Shown here piece by piece: positions 26,935 through 35,792 of a DNA stretch of 64,000 nt. The stretch comes from Salinicola halophilus. Lineage in GTDB: Bacteria > Pseudomonadota > Gammaproteobacteria > Pseudomonadales > Halomonadaceae. How positions within the stretch are numbered: the stretch's first letter is position 1; every line of letters starts with the position of its first letter. The stretch spans positions 496,001 through 560,000 of the forward strand of contig NZ_PZJV01000002.1 in NCBI RefSeq assembly GCF_003206155.1, written 5' to 3'. The notes under the pieces were generated by a model that was given only the letters and a program-made list of their open reading frames with translations, had not been told where the DNA came from and searched no databases. Both the position numbers and the translations under genes were made by a program.

Positions 26935-28298
26935 AGGCCGGGGCGCTCCCTTCGATTGGGACAGGTGGCATGAAGCGTCAAGCGCGCACCGTGGGCTCGA
27001 CTGATGCTGTCGACGATGGCCAGCCCGAGCCCGGTACCGCTGCCCGTCTCCTGCCCGCGGTGAAAGGGGCGTAGCGCCAGCAGCCGTTCCGATTCGGGAA
27101 TGCCGGGGCCGTCGTCTTCGACGATCAGGCGAGCCGGGGTCGTCTCGACGCGCAGGGTCACTTGCGTTGCGCCGTACGACGCGGCGTTGTCGACCAGGTT
27201 GGCGAGCGCCTCCTCGAGCTGCCAGGCGGTCGCCGAGATAACGACTTCCTGGTCTGGTGCCTCGATGCCGAGATCGACGCCGCCCCGGTGCAGGCGCGAA
27301 AAGGTGTCGCGCACGCAGGCGCGGGCGATCGCGACCAGGTCGACGCGCTCGCGCTCCAGCGCGGCCTCGGGATCGTTGAGTCGGGTCAGCGAGAGTAGCT
27401 GGCCCGCGAGCCGGGAAGCGCGGCTGGCGGTATCGTTCATGGTGACCAGGGCCTCTCGCCACCGTTCGGGGTCGGACTGGCGCAGCGCCAGCTCCGCCCG
27501 GGCTGAGAGGCCGGCCAGGGGCGTGCGAAGCTGGTGAGAGGCGTCGCCGATGAAGCGCTCCTGGTTCGCTTTCACCCGCCGCATGCGCGCCAGCAGTTCG
27601 TTCAGCGCTTCACGAAGCTCGACGAGCTCGCGAGGCAGCGTGAGCGTCAGCGGTGCGAGCGTGCGAGGGTCGCGTTCGCGAATCGCTCGGCGTAGCTGCG
27701 TCAGCGGCTCGAGTGCAAAGCGCGCCGCCAGCATGACCCCGATCAGCGCCAGCGCCGCGATGACCAGCACATTGAGCAGGCTGGCGCGGAAGAGCTGAGC
27801 CGCCAGCGCCTCCCGTCCCTCCGGGGTCTGCGCGACGCGCACTTCGAAGCGGTCACTGCGGTCCCAGCCCGCGAGCCGCGCCCGCCGCACGCCGAGACGC
27901 AGCGGCATGGCGTCGCTCTCCCTGTCCGCGTAGCGCATGCGGGCGCCGTCGGCCGCGGGGGGGAGCGCAGGCAGCGGTCGGTTGCCGGTGACGTAGTGGC
28001 CCTCGGCGTCGTAGAGCGCATAGAAGACGCGCTCCTCGGCGTCGGTGGCGAGCATCTCCAGTGCCGAGGCGGGCAGATCCAGCCAGAGCCCGTTCTGCTG
28101 CCATCGCACCTGTTCGGCAATGGCGAGCGAAGCGGCGTCGAGCAGCCGGTCGAAGGCGCGATCGGCGGCGTCGCGCGCGCCGATCCGGGCGTCGATCAGC
28201 ATGATGGCGACCAGTAGCGCCAGTGGCAGCAGCAGCCAGACGGTCAGCCGGCGGTAGAGGCTCAGATGCGACAGCCGGATCGGCCAGGCGAGACTCAC
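26904..28298 (-). CDS. tctE: TctE-type sensor histidine kinase
   Basis: A 464-residue membrane kinase predicted to sense tricarboxylates or a related ligand. It has TM helices at about 18-36 and 172-192 enclosing a periplasmic domain of about 135 residues, a HAMP-like linker, the H-box FIGDASHQLRTPLAGL (His255), and N, G1 and G2 boxes (ANLVDNAASYG, VEDDGPGIP, GTGLGLAIVDSI). The DASHQLRTPL signature and the domain order place it in the TctE/QseC group. Start GTG at 28298 overlaps the tctD stop by four bases, so the kinase is translated with the regulator upstream. Confidence 0.93.
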   Translation of the reverse strand: MSLAWPIRLSHLSLYRRLTVWLLLPLALLVAIMLIDARIGARDAADRAFDRLLDAASLAIAEQVRWQQNGLWLDLPASALEMLATDAEERVFYALYDAEGHYVTGNRPLPALPPAADGARMRYADRESDAMPLRLGVRRARLAGWDRSDRFEVRVAQTPEGREALAAQLFRASLLNVLVIAALALIGVMLAARFALEPLTQLRRAIRERDPRTLAPLTLTLPRELVELREALNELLARMRRVKANQERFIGDASHQLRTPLAGLSARAELALRQSDPERWREALVTMNDTASRASRLAGQLLSLTRLNDPEAALERERVDLVAIARACVRDTFSRLHRGGVDLGIEAPDQEVVISATAWQLEEALANLVDNAASYGATQVTLRVETTPARLIVEDDGPGIPESERLLALRPFHRGQETGSGTGLGLAIVDSISRAHGARLTLHATCPNRRERPGLCVVLAFADD

Positions 28299-28966
28299 GA
28301 AAGCTCCAGTACGTACCCGAGGCCGCGCACGGTTCGCAGGCCGACATCGCTGTCGGCGAGCCGGCGGCGTAGACGGTGCACGTAGACCTCGAGGGCGTTG
28401 TCGCCGACGACCTCGTCGGCGAAGGCCTGCTCGAGCAGTCGTGTCTTCTCTACCGGTTCGCCCGCATGCCGAAGCAGGCAGGCCAGTAGGCGGTGCTCTC
28501 GGGGCGGCAGGGCGAGCGGCGCATCGGCGAGCTGGAACCGCTGCCGCTTGCGGTCGAGCCGGAGCGACCCCAGCGCCAGCACGGTCTCCTCACCCACTTC
28601 GCGGCGGCGCAGCAGGGCGCGCACCCGCGCTTCGAGTTCGTCCAGCGCGAAGGGCTTGGCAAGATAGTCGTCGGCGCCGAGATCGAGCCCCGCGACCCGA
28701 TCCTCGATCGCGCCGCGGGCGGTGAGGATCAGTACCGGCGTCGTCCGGTCGTGGCGGCGGAGTGCTGCCAGTACCTCGAGGCCGCTGCGGGTCGGAAGAT
28801 TGAGATCGAGCAGGACGAGATCGAAACCGTGATCGGCACACAGCCGCTCGACGGCGGCCGCCCCGTCCTCGAGCCGGGTGACGTGCTGAGCAGGCGTCGT
28901 CAGCGCCTCGGCGAGCGTGTCGGCCAGCAGCGGGTCGTCCTCGACCAGTAGCAGTGTCACTGACAT
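28295..28966 (-). CDS. tctD: TctD-type response regulator
   Basis: A 223-residue OmpR-family regulator. The receiver has the acidic pair Glu9-Asp10-Asp11, the phosphoacceptor Asp54 in LVLLDLNLPTRSG, the conserved Thr/Lys region (ILTARG, YLAKPF), then a winged-helix domain ending LRTVRGLGYVLEL. In Salmonella TctD controls the tctCBA operon; here tctCBA is divergently oriented 293 bp away, with a palindrome in between, as expected for a local regulator. Confidence 0.95.
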   Translation of the reverse strand: MSVTLLLVEDDPLLADTLAEALTTPAQHVTRLEDGAAAVERLCADHGFDLVLLDLNLPTRSGLEVLAALRRHDRTTPVLILTARGAIEDRVAGLDLGADDYLAKPFALDELEARVRALLRRREVGEETVLALGSLRLDRKRQRFQLADAPLALPPREHRLLACLLRHAGEPVEKTRLLEQAFADEVVGDNALEVYVHRLRRRLADSDVGLRTVRGLGYVLELS

Positions 28967-29170
28967 CGGCAGGCTCCAGTCAACGAATTCGGCGTCCGGG
29001 CGCGGCGGTTTGCGAGGGTCTTCAGGCCGCCGACGGGCCGGACGCTGGGCGGTGGCAGGATTGTAAACGACGTGGGGAAAAGCGCGTTGAACTTTAGTCG
29101 ATATTTGCGTGATGTCCGTTGACCGAGTCTCGGCATGACCCTAGTTTCCGCACAGGGAAACAAAGTTCTA

Positions 29171-29188
29171 CCTTACAAAACTGTAAGG
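29171..29188 (+). promoter_or_regulatory. Perfect palindrome in the tctD-tctC intergenic region (candidate TctD operator)
   Basis: CCTTACA-AAAC-TGTAAGG, a 7+7 bp perfect inverted repeat with a 4-nt spacer, lies 72 bp upstream of the tctC start and about 200 bp from the tctD start. Position and symmetry fit an operator for TctD controlling tctCBA. The alternative is a transcript hairpin, but its AT-rich stem and distance from any stop make a binding site more likely. Confidence 0.6.
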
Positions 29189-29259
29189 TTGTCAGGCGAT
29201 GCCGGCGCGAGCGGGTATCGACGTCAACAACAACGCCGCGCACCGGCGAGGAGACGATC

Positions 29260-30246
29260 ATGTTTACAGCCAAATCCATCCGGTGGATCGCGACGGCCGC
29301 TGTCGCGCTGACCGCCACCAGCGTTCTGGCGTTCGAGCCGAAGGGTAAGGTCGAGTGCATCGCGCCGTCGGACCCGGGCGGCGGCTGGGACTTCACCTGC
29401 CGCAGCGTCGGCAACGTGCTCGAAACGCTCGATCTGGTACCGGCGAGCGTGCAGACCATCAACATGGCCGGCGCCGGCGGCGGCGTGGCTTTTGCGCATA
29501 CCGTGAGCAAGCGTAAGGGTGACGACCAGCTGCTGGTGGCGGCGTCGACCGCGACGACCACGCGCCTGGCACAGAACCAGTTCCCGGGCATGAACGCCGA
29601 CATGGTCAACTGGATCGGTGCGGTGGGTGCGGACTACGGCGTCATCGCCGTGTCCGACGACTCGCCCTATCAGAACCTCACCGAACTGATGGATGCCATG
29701 AAGGAAGACCCGCGGGCGGTGAAGTTCGCCGGCGGTAGCGCCAACGGCGGCTGGGACCATCTCAAAGTGCTGATCGCCGCCAAGGCGGCCGGCATCGAGA
29801 ATCTGCCCCGCATTCCTTATCTCTCCTATAACAACGGGGGCGAAGCGATGACCCAGGTCATCGGGGGGCACGTCGATGCGTTCACGGGGGACGTGACCGA
29901 AACCCAGGGCTTTCTGAAGTCCGGTGACTTGCGCGTGCTGGCGGTGCTCTCCGACGAGCGTCTGCCGGGCGATCTCTCCGAAATCCCTACCGCCAAGGAA
30001 CAGGGAATCGACGCGGTCGGCCCGAACTGGCGCGGCTTCTACGTGCCGGCGGACATCGACGACGAGGCCCGGCAGTACTGGGTCGATGCCGTCGACGAGC
30101 TCTACGCCAGCGACGAGTGGAAGCAGGTCATGCAGAACAACGGCCTGATGCCGTTCCATCCGGGATCCGAAGAGTTCGAATCCTTCGTCAAGCAGCAGAT
30201 CAGTGACATCCAGTCGCTCTCCCAGGAAATCGGGCTGATTCAATGA
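29260..30246 (+). CDS. tctC: Tripartite tricarboxylate transporter substrate-binding protein TctC
   Basis: Bug-family periplasmic receptor of the tripartite tricarboxylate transporter, which brings in citrate-like acids using an ion gradient. The 328-residue protein has a clean signal peptide (MFTAKSIRWIATAAVALTATSVLA, cleaved before FEP), followed by KVECIAPSDPGGGWDFTCRSVG, the characteristic binding loop of TctC proteins. The C-terminus KQQISDIQSLSQEIGLIQ ends at the ATGA overlap with tctB. The start has CGAGGAGACG upstream. First gene of tctCBA, whose expression is probably controlled by the divergent TctDE. Confidence 0.95.
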   Translation: MFTAKSIRWIATAAVALTATSVLAFEPKGKVECIAPSDPGGGWDFTCRSVGNVLETLDLVPASVQTINMAGAGGGVAFAHTVSKRKGDDQLLVAASTATTTRLAQNQFPGMNADMVNWIGAVGADYGVIAVSDDSPYQNLTELMDAMKEDPRAVKFAGGSANGGWDHLKVLIAAKAAGIENLPRIPYLSYNNGGEAMTQVIGGHVDAFTGDVTETQGFLKSGDLRVLAVLSDERLPGDLSEIPTAKEQGIDAVGPNWRGFYVPADIDDEARQYWVDAVDELYASDEWKQVMQNNGLMPFHPGSEEFESFVKQQISDIQSLSQEIGLIQ

Positions 30247-30689
30247 GCAAGTTAAACGACCGCGTCTTTGGCCTGGTCATGCTGGTGGTCGCCGTCGCGT
30301 ACTATTACGGCGCCACCCAGTTTCCGGTCCCCTTCGGGGGAACGGAAGCCGTGGGGCCGGAGACGTTCCCCAAGCTGCTCGCCGTGATCCTGGCGATCTG
30401 CAGCCTCTACATGATCGTCAAGCCCGATGCCGACAATCCGTGGCCGGTGTCACGAACCTTCCTGGAACTGGGCATCGCTGTCGCCACGCTGATCGTCTAC
30501 GCGCTGCTGCTCGAACCGATCGGCTTCATTCTCGCAACGACGTTCGCCGTGGGTACGCTCTGCTGGCGCATGGGCGCGAAGCCGCTGCGTAGCTATCTCA
30601 CCGGCTTGATCAGCGGAGTGGTGGTCTACGTTCTGTTCACCTATGGACTCGAGCTGCCGCTGCCGCTCGGCCCGCTGGAGATGAGCTGA
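30243..30689 (+). CDS. tctB: Tripartite tricarboxylate transporter small membrane subunit TctB
   Basis: The 148-residue protein has four predicted transmembrane helices (about 8-24, 40-57, 76-96, 107-137), the TctB arrangement. A family signature is the conserved FGGTEAVGPETFPKLLAVILAICSLYM, and the C-terminal GLELPLPLGPLEM is also typical. It overlaps tctC by four bases and tctA by one, so the three genes are translationally linked. Confidence 0.93.
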   Translation: MSKLNDRVFGLVMLVVAVAYYYGATQFPVPFGGTEAVGPETFPKLLAVILAICSLYMIVKPDADNPWPVSRTFLELGIAVATLIVYALLLEPIGFILATTFAVGTLCWRMGAKPLRSYLTGLISGVVVYVLFTYGLELPLPLGPLEMS

Positions 30690-32209
30690 TGGAAACGCTG
30701 CACTATCTCTCGCTCGGCTTCGGCGTCGCGCTTCAGCCCGAGAATCTGATGTTCGCGCTGATCGGCTGCTTCATCGGTACGCTGATCGGCGCGCTACCCG
30801 GGCTCGGTCCCGCCAACGGCGTGGCGATCCTGATACCGCTCGCCTTCACGCTGGGGCTGCCGCCGGAGACCGCGCTGATCATGCTCACGGCGGTCTACGC
30901 CGGCGCCATGTACGGCGGGCGTATTTCGTCGATTCTGCTCAACATTCCGGGCGACGAGCCGGCGATGATGACCTGCCTCGACGGCTATCCGATGGCGCGC
31001 AAGGGCAAGGCGGCCGAGGCGCTGGCGATCTCGGCGATCGCCTCGTTCATGGGCAGTCTGATCGCTACGATCGGGCTGATCCTGCTGGCACCGATTCTGG
31101 CACGCTTCGCGCTCACTTTCGGGCCGGCGGAGTACTTCGCACTGTTCGTGCTGGCTTTTGCCACGCTCGGCGGCATCACCGGCAAGAACCCGATGAAGAC
31201 GCTGATGGCCGCCGCGATCGGGTTGATCATCGCCACCGTGGGGATCGATCTCTCTACCGGCACCCAGCGCTACACCTTCAACGTGCTGGAGCTCTACGAA
31301 GGGGTGGATTTCATCATCGCCATCGTGGGTCTGTTCGCGATCTCCGAGCTGCTGTTCTTCATCGAAGAGAAAGCGGGCCCCGGGCGCGAGATGATCAAGG
31401 TCAATCCGCTCAAGCTCAACTGGCGCGAGATCGGCTCGATCTTTCCCACCACGCTGCGAAGCGGTGTACTCGGCTTCATCGCGGGCGTGCTGCCGGGGGC
31501 CGGGGCGTCGCTGGGTAGCTTCATCACCTATACGCTTGAGAAGAAGATCGTCGGCAAGAAGGGTTACTTCGGCGAAGGGGACCCGCGCGGCGTGGCAGCC
31601 CCCGAAGCGGGTAACAACGGCGCCTCCAGCGGGGCACTGGTGCCCATGCTGACCCTCGGCGTGCCGGGTAGCGGAACCACGGCGGTGCTGCTGGCCATGC
31701 TGGTGTCGCTCAACATCACGCCGGGACCGCTGATGTTCACCCAGAACGCGGATCTGGTCTGGGGTGTGATCGCCGCACTGCTGGTGGGTAACTTCATGCT
31801 GCTGCTGTTGAACATCCCGCTGGTCGGCGTGTTCGTGAAGATCCTGTCGGTGCCGCCGATGTATCTGCTGCCGATCGTCACCATGGTGGCGTTCGTGGGG
31901 ATCTACTCGATCAGCCACTCGACCTTCGATCTCTACTTCATGATCGCCTTCGGCGTGGGCGGCTACATTTTGCGCAAGCTGGAGATCCCGCTGGTGCCGG
32001 TCATCCTCGGTCTGCTGCTCGGCCCGGAGATGGAGAAGAATCTGCGTCACGCCATGCAGATCTCCGACGGCGACTGGTCGATCCTGTGGGGCAGCGGTCT
32101 CTCCATCGGTCTGTGGCTGGTGGCGATCATCGGCCTGCTGCTACCGGTCATCGTCGGGCCGATACTGCGTCGCCGCATGCAGGCGGCGAAGGCGAAAACG
32201 GAGGACTGA
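30689..32209 (+). CDS. tctA: Tripartite tricarboxylate transporter large permease TctA
   Basis: The translocation subunit, with 506 residues and about 12 transmembrane helices. The N-terminal ALPGLGPANGVAILIPLAF and GGRISSILLNIPGDEPAMMTCLDG motifs are invariant in TctA, and repeated in an inverted half as GVLPGAGASLGSF and PEAGNNGASSGALVPMLTLGVPGSGTTAVLL. The operon is closed by a terminator at 32262. Confidence 0.96.
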   Translation: METLHYLSLGFGVALQPENLMFALIGCFIGTLIGALPGLGPANGVAILIPLAFTLGLPPETALIMLTAVYAGAMYGGRISSILLNIPGDEPAMMTCLDGYPMARKGKAAEALAISAIASFMGSLIATIGLILLAPILARFALTFGPAEYFALFVLAFATLGGITGKNPMKTLMAAAIGLIIATVGIDLSTGTQRYTFNVLELYEGVDFIIAIVGLFAISELLFFIEEKAGPGREMIKVNPLKLNWREIGSIFPTTLRSGVLGFIAGVLPGAGASLGSFITYTLEKKIVGKKGYFGEGDPRGVAAPEAGNNGASSGALVPMLTLGVPGSGTTAVLLAMLVSLNITPGPLMFTQNADLVWGVIAALLVGNFMLLLLNIPLVGVFVKILSVPPMYLLPIVTMVAFVGIYSISHSTFDLYFMIAFGVGGYILRKLEIPLVPVILGLLLGPEMEKNLRHAMQISDGDWSILWGSGLSIGLWLVAIIGLLLPVIVGPILRRRMQAAKAKTED

Positions 32210-32261
32210 TCTCGGCGTTGCGCCAACCCGTTCTAACGCGCCGGCGTGTGAGCCGCCCTGA

Positions 32262-32287
32262 AGCCCCATCTCGCGATGGGGCTTTTT
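32262..32287 (+). terminator. Rho-independent terminator of tctCBA
   Basis: Stem AGCCCCATC/GATGGGGCT with a TCGC loop followed by TTTT, 53 bp after the tctA stop. Confidence 0.92.
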
Positions 32288-32388
32288 CGTCGCCTGCGGG
32301 CGAGTCGTGGTGCGAGCGACCTGGCAGCGCCAAGCGTGCCTTGGCGTCCGTCGAGGTTCCCGTCCTCGAACCGTGTCGTGTCTCGCTA

Positions 32389-32417
32389 TTGCCCCGCGCC
32401 GATCGCGCTGATATAGT
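32389..32417 (+). promoter_or_regulatory. Candidate sigma-70 promoter for the 4.5S RNA gene
   Basis: TTGCCC (32389-32394), 17-bp spacer, TATAGT (32412-32417). It would initiate about 70 nt upstream of the mature 4.5S RNA and could drive a precursor. No other gene starts downstream on this strand until dnaX. Confidence 0.55.
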
Positions 32418-32491
32418 GCGCGCCTCGTTCGGCAAGGTGTTGATGACACTGGTTTTGCCGCAACGGTGATGTCATCGGCATCGCGTACTAT

Positions 32492-32606
32492 GGTGGCCCT
32501 TACCGGTCCTCCCGCAACGCTAGACCGCAAACCCCGCCAGGCCCGGAAGGGAGCAACGGTAGTGGTGGACGCGTGTGCCGGGATGTGGCTGGTCGGGGCC
32601 GCCTCC
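32492..32606 (+). ncRNA. ffs: 4.5S RNA of the signal recognition particle
   Basis: About 114 nt. The conserved internal loops of the Ffh-binding domain are present: the CCAGGCCCGGAAGGGAGCA stretch around 32541, with the GGAA tetraloop and both symmetric/asymmetric loops, then GACGCGTGTGCCGGGATG as in E. coli ffs. The 5' GGTGGCCC pairs with the 3' GGGCCGCC to close the long hairpin. The RNA targets ribosomes translating membrane proteins via Ffh and FtsY. It lies upstream of dnaX, as in many gammaproteobacteria. Confidence 0.95.
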
Positions 32607-32969
32607 ATTTGTACCCGCCTGATCGTTCGCCCCCTCATGTTTTTGCCGGATCGCCCTCGGTCCCGACACGCTCGTTCGTGGCGAATTCTCGTCCGTGAAC
32701 GGCGCACCTTCGACGTGGATCTTCGCCAATGACGTAAACCTTCGCCGATAGTGGTGGTGTCGCGTCGACGATCACGACGCTGGCGAATATCTCTTCTGCG
32801 GTTGCGAGCGTCACGCCCCGACGCCGTCTCGTCACTCGATCGACGAGCCTGCTAGAATGGCGCCTTCTTCATCGACGTCTCACCCGGCGGTTGGCCCCAG
32901 ACGCCAGTTCCCCGGCGAGCGTTATCGTACGCCAAGCCGCGAGTCCCCACGCGAGGAGCGCCCAAGCGC
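32607..32969 (+). other. Non-coding stretch between 4.5S RNA and dnaX
   Basis: About 360 bp with no supportable gene. An extended -10 box (TGC-TAGAAT, 32850-32858) about 110 bp before the dnaX start is a plausible promoter; its -35 region is poor. Open frames on either strand here are Arg/Pro-rich and shadow-like. Confidence 0.4.
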
Positions 32970-35339
32970 ATGAGTTATCAGGTTCTGGCCCGCAAATGGC
33001 GACCACGCACCTTCCATGAACTGGTCGGCCAGGAGCATGTCAGCCGGGCGCTGGTTAACGCGCTCGATCAGGAGCGGCTCCATCATGCCTACCTCTTTAC
33101 CGGCACTCGCGGGGTGGGCAAGACGACCCTGGCGCGCATTCTCTCCAAATGCCTCAACTGCGAGCAGGGCGTTACCTCGCGCCCCTGCGGCACCTGCCAG
33201 ACCTGCGTGGACATCGACAATGGCCGCTTCGTCGATCTGATCGAAGTGGATGCCGCCTCGCGCACCAAGGTCGAAGACACGCGAGAGCTGCTCGACAATG
33301 TGCAGTACGCGCCGACCCAGGGGCGCTACAAGGTGTACCTCATCGATGAGGTGCACATGCTCTCGACCCACAGTTTCAACGCCTTGTTGAAGACGCTCGA
33401 GGAGCCGCCGCCCCACGTCAAATTCCTGCTCGCGACCACCGACCCGCAGAAGCTGCCGGTCACGGTGCTGTCGCGCTGTCTGCAGTTCACGCTCAAGAAC
33501 ATGGCGCCGGAGCGGGTGGTCGAGCATCTGACGCGGGTTCTCGAGGCCGAGCAGGTCGCCTTCGATCCCCAGGCGCTTTGGCTGCTGGGCAAGGCGGCAG
33601 ACGGCTCGATGCGCGATGCGATGAGCCTGACCGACCAGGCGATCGCCTTCGGGCAGGGGGAGATCCGGCGCGAGGACGTCGCCGCGATGCTGGGTACGCT
33701 GGATCACGCCCATCTCATCGCGCTGGCCGAGGCGCTGGCCGAGGTCGACGCCGAACGGCTGCTCGCCGAGGTGGCATCACTGGCCGAGCAGGGGCCGGAC
33801 TTCGCCGGCATTCTGGATGAGATCGCCGGGCTCATGCACCGTCTCGCGATCGCGCAGATGGTGCCGGGGGCGCTCGACAACGGCCACGGCGATCGCGACC
33901 AGCTTCTGGCGCTCGCCGGGCGATTCACCGCCGAAGACGTCCAGCTGTACTATCAGATCGCGCTGCAGGGCCGGGCGGATATGGATAGCGCGCCGGATAC
34001 GCGCACCGCGCTCGAGATGTCGCTGCTGCGAATGCTCGCGTTCCGCCCGCAGGGTGTGCCCACACCGCCGCAGACCGAGCTGCCGCTTCGCGGCCGGTCC
34101 GACCGGGCCGAGCCGACTGCCACGCCTTCTGCATCGGCCGCCGCCGAGGTCGAAAGCCCGGCGCCGGTGGCCGCAGGCGTCGGCACCCAGAGCGAGACGG
34201 CGGATGAGGCGCCGCCCTGGGCGACCCCGGAGGCGGTGCCGGAACCCGACCCCGAGGCTACGCTCGAGCCGACCAGCGCTCCCTCAACGTCGCAGTCAAA
34301 TAGTACGTCGCCATCGAGCGGTACGTCGCCGTCGAACAGTACGCCCAGGCCCGATTCGCCGGCGGCCACGGTCGACGGCGGTCACTCTCCCGACGACGCG
34401 CCGCCCTGGCAGGTCGATGCCGAATCGTCCGCGTCCGGTCAGCCGACATCGCCCGCTGCCGGTCCTGCCACCGTACCGCGCGAGACGCTCGACGATACCG
34501 CGGGCGCCGCGCCAGCTGCCGCAGCCCGTGACCCGGCGTCATCGAGCTCGGCTGGGGGAGCAGCCGATGAGGTCTCGGCAGTCGCCCCCGCCGAGACCTT
34601 CGATTCCGCTATCGAAGCCGGCGCGGATGCCGCCCACGACGGCCACGTCGGTGAAGCCGTCAGTGACGAGAGCGAAAATCGTGATGCCGGCGGCGACGAG
34701 AGCGACGACGACAGCGCCAGCCTGGAAGCCGCCGCGGCATTCGAATCCTGGTCGGCCCAGGCCGCCAGTGACACCGGCGCGGCCGCAGGCGATGCCTTTG
34801 CCTGGGAAGGCGGGAGCCTCGATGAGCCCCCCGGCGGCGGTGATGGCCAGGATGTCGACGCGCCGCGCGATACGCCTGCAGGCACGGCCGAGACGCGAGC
34901 GCCGTCAGCGTCCGTCGGCGTCGATGCGCGACTGACTCACGAGGTCTGGCTCGCTCAGTTCGATACGCTCGAGATCGGCGGTCTGACGCGTAATCTCGCG
35001 GCCAACTGTGTGGTCGCCGAAGACGACGGTCGAACGCTCCGGCTGATGCTCGACCCGGGCCAGTCGGCGATGCTCTCGGAGACGCACGAAGCGCGTATCA
35101 AGCAGGCGGTGGCGACGCTCGGCTATCCCCGCGATCTGCAGATCGACGTCACGCCGCTGGACGGCACTCGGGAGACGGCCAGACTTCAGCGCGAGCGTCG
35201 GGCGAGAGAGCGCCACGCGCGAGCCGTTGAAGCGCTGCGCGACGACCCTCATGTACAGGAGCTGGAGGCGCGCTTCGGTGCCCGGCTGCTGGAGGAGAGC
35301 GTCAGCGCCAACGACAGCCGCACGGACCGCGCCGGCTGA
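32970..35339 (+). CDS. dnaX: DNA polymerase III subunits gamma and tau
   Basis: Clamp-loader ATPase of the replicative polymerase. The 789-residue protein has the AAA+ core with Walker A GTRGVGKT at residues 45-52, zinc cysteines 64, 73, 76 and 79, the DEVH box at 126-129 and the sensor motif SRC at 168-170. From about residue 360 to 650 is a low-complexity Pro/Ala/Ser/Asp/Glu-rich linker, then a conserved-looking tau C-terminal domain (LTHEVWLAQFDTLEIGG to the end) that should contact DnaB and Pol III alpha. E. coli tau is 643 residues; the excess is almost all linker. No A AAA AAG-type slippery heptamer is visible, so gamma may not be made by frameshifting. Confidence 0.96.
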   Translation: MSYQVLARKWRPRTFHELVGQEHVSRALVNALDQERLHHAYLFTGTRGVGKTTLARILSKCLNCEQGVTSRPCGTCQTCVDIDNGRFVDLIEVDAASRTKVEDTRELLDNVQYAPTQGRYKVYLIDEVHMLSTHSFNALLKTLEEPPPHVKFLLATTDPQKLPVTVLSRCLQFTLKNMAPERVVEHLTRVLEAEQVAFDPQALWLLGKAADGSMRDAMSLTDQAIAFGQGEIRREDVAAMLGTLDHAHLIALAEALAEVDAERLLAEVASLAEQGPDFAGILDEIAGLMHRLAIAQMVPGALDNGHGDRDQLLALAGRFTAEDVQLYYQIALQGRADMDSAPDTRTALEMSLLRMLAFRPQGVPTPPQTELPLRGRSDRAEPTATPSASAAAEVESPAPVAAGVGTQSETADEAPPWATPEAVPEPDPEATLEPTSAPSTSQSNSTSPSSGTSPSNSTPRPDSPAATVDGGHSPDDAPPWQVDAESSASGQPTSPAAGPATVPRETLDDTAGAAPAAAARDPASSSSAGGAADEVSAVAPAETFDSAIEAGADAAHDGHVGEAVSDESENRDAGGDESDDDSASLEAAAAFESWSAQAASDTGAAAGDAFAWEGGSLDEPPGGGDGQDVDAPRDTPAGTAETRAPSASVGVDARLTHEVWLAQFDTLEIGGLTRNLAANCVVAEDDGRTLRLMLDPGQSAMLSETHEARIKQAVATLGYPRDLQIDVTPLDGTRETARLQRERRARERHARAVEALRDDPHVQELEARFGARLLEESVSANDSRTDRAG

Positions 35340-35465
35340 TCGATTCCACAGGCTTTTGATGCACTACCACGCCGGCTTTCGACGCTCGTTCACGCTGGTT
35401 TTTGATGCTCTATTTCGGCGGCGCGATGGCGTCGCCCTCATCCGTACCGATTCGAGGAGATCGCA

Positions 35466-35792
35466 ATGTTCAAAGGTGGCATGGGCAACCTGATGAAGCA
35501 GGCTCAGGAAATGCAGGAGAAGATGCAGAAGGTTCAAGAAGAGATCGCCGAGATGGAAGTGGACGGCGAAGCCGGTGCCGGCATGATCAAGGTGACCATG
35601 AACGGCCGTCACGACCTGACCCGTGTCGACATCGATCCTTCCGTAATGCAGGAAGACAAGGAGCTGCTCGAGGATCTGCTGGCCGCGGCGGTCAACGACG
35701 CCTCGCGCAAGATCGAGGCGCAGTCGAAGTCGCGCATGGAAGAGGCGTCCTCCGGCATGAACCTGCCGCCGGGCATGAAGATGCCGTTCTGA
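35466..35792 (+). CDS. ybaB: YbaB/EbfC family nucleoid-associated protein
   Basis: Small DNA-binding dimer that coats the nucleoid. The 108-residue protein starts [32 protein letters not shown] and ends LPPGMKMPF, both diagnostic. It lies between dnaX and recR, with a TGATG stop/start overlap onto recR. The upstream gap of 126 bp has GAGGAGATCGC just before the ATG. Confidence 0.97.
   Translation: MFKGGMGNLMKQAQEMQEKMQKVQEEIAEMEVDGEAGAGMIKVTMNGRHDLTRVDIDPSVMQEDKELLEDLLAAAVNDASRKIEAQSKSRMEEASSGMNLPPGMKMPF

Noticed and set aside
26934-27462. Upstream extension of the solute-binding protein into tctE
   Set aside because: The 176 residues are Arg/Pro/Gly-rich and lie wholly over the kinase ATPase motifs; the signal peptide starts after 26934.
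30794-32050. Open frame of 418 codons antisense to tctA
   Set aside because: TctA motifs run through the whole stretch; the antisense product is His/Gln/Arg-rich low complexity.
32635-32835. Small minus-strand frame between ffs and dnaX
   Set aside because: No Shine-Dalgarno, no known family, and Arg-rich composition; treated as intergenic.
34041-34920. E. coli-style programmed frameshift in dnaX
   Set aside because: No A-rich slippery heptamer was found in the linker on reading it through.
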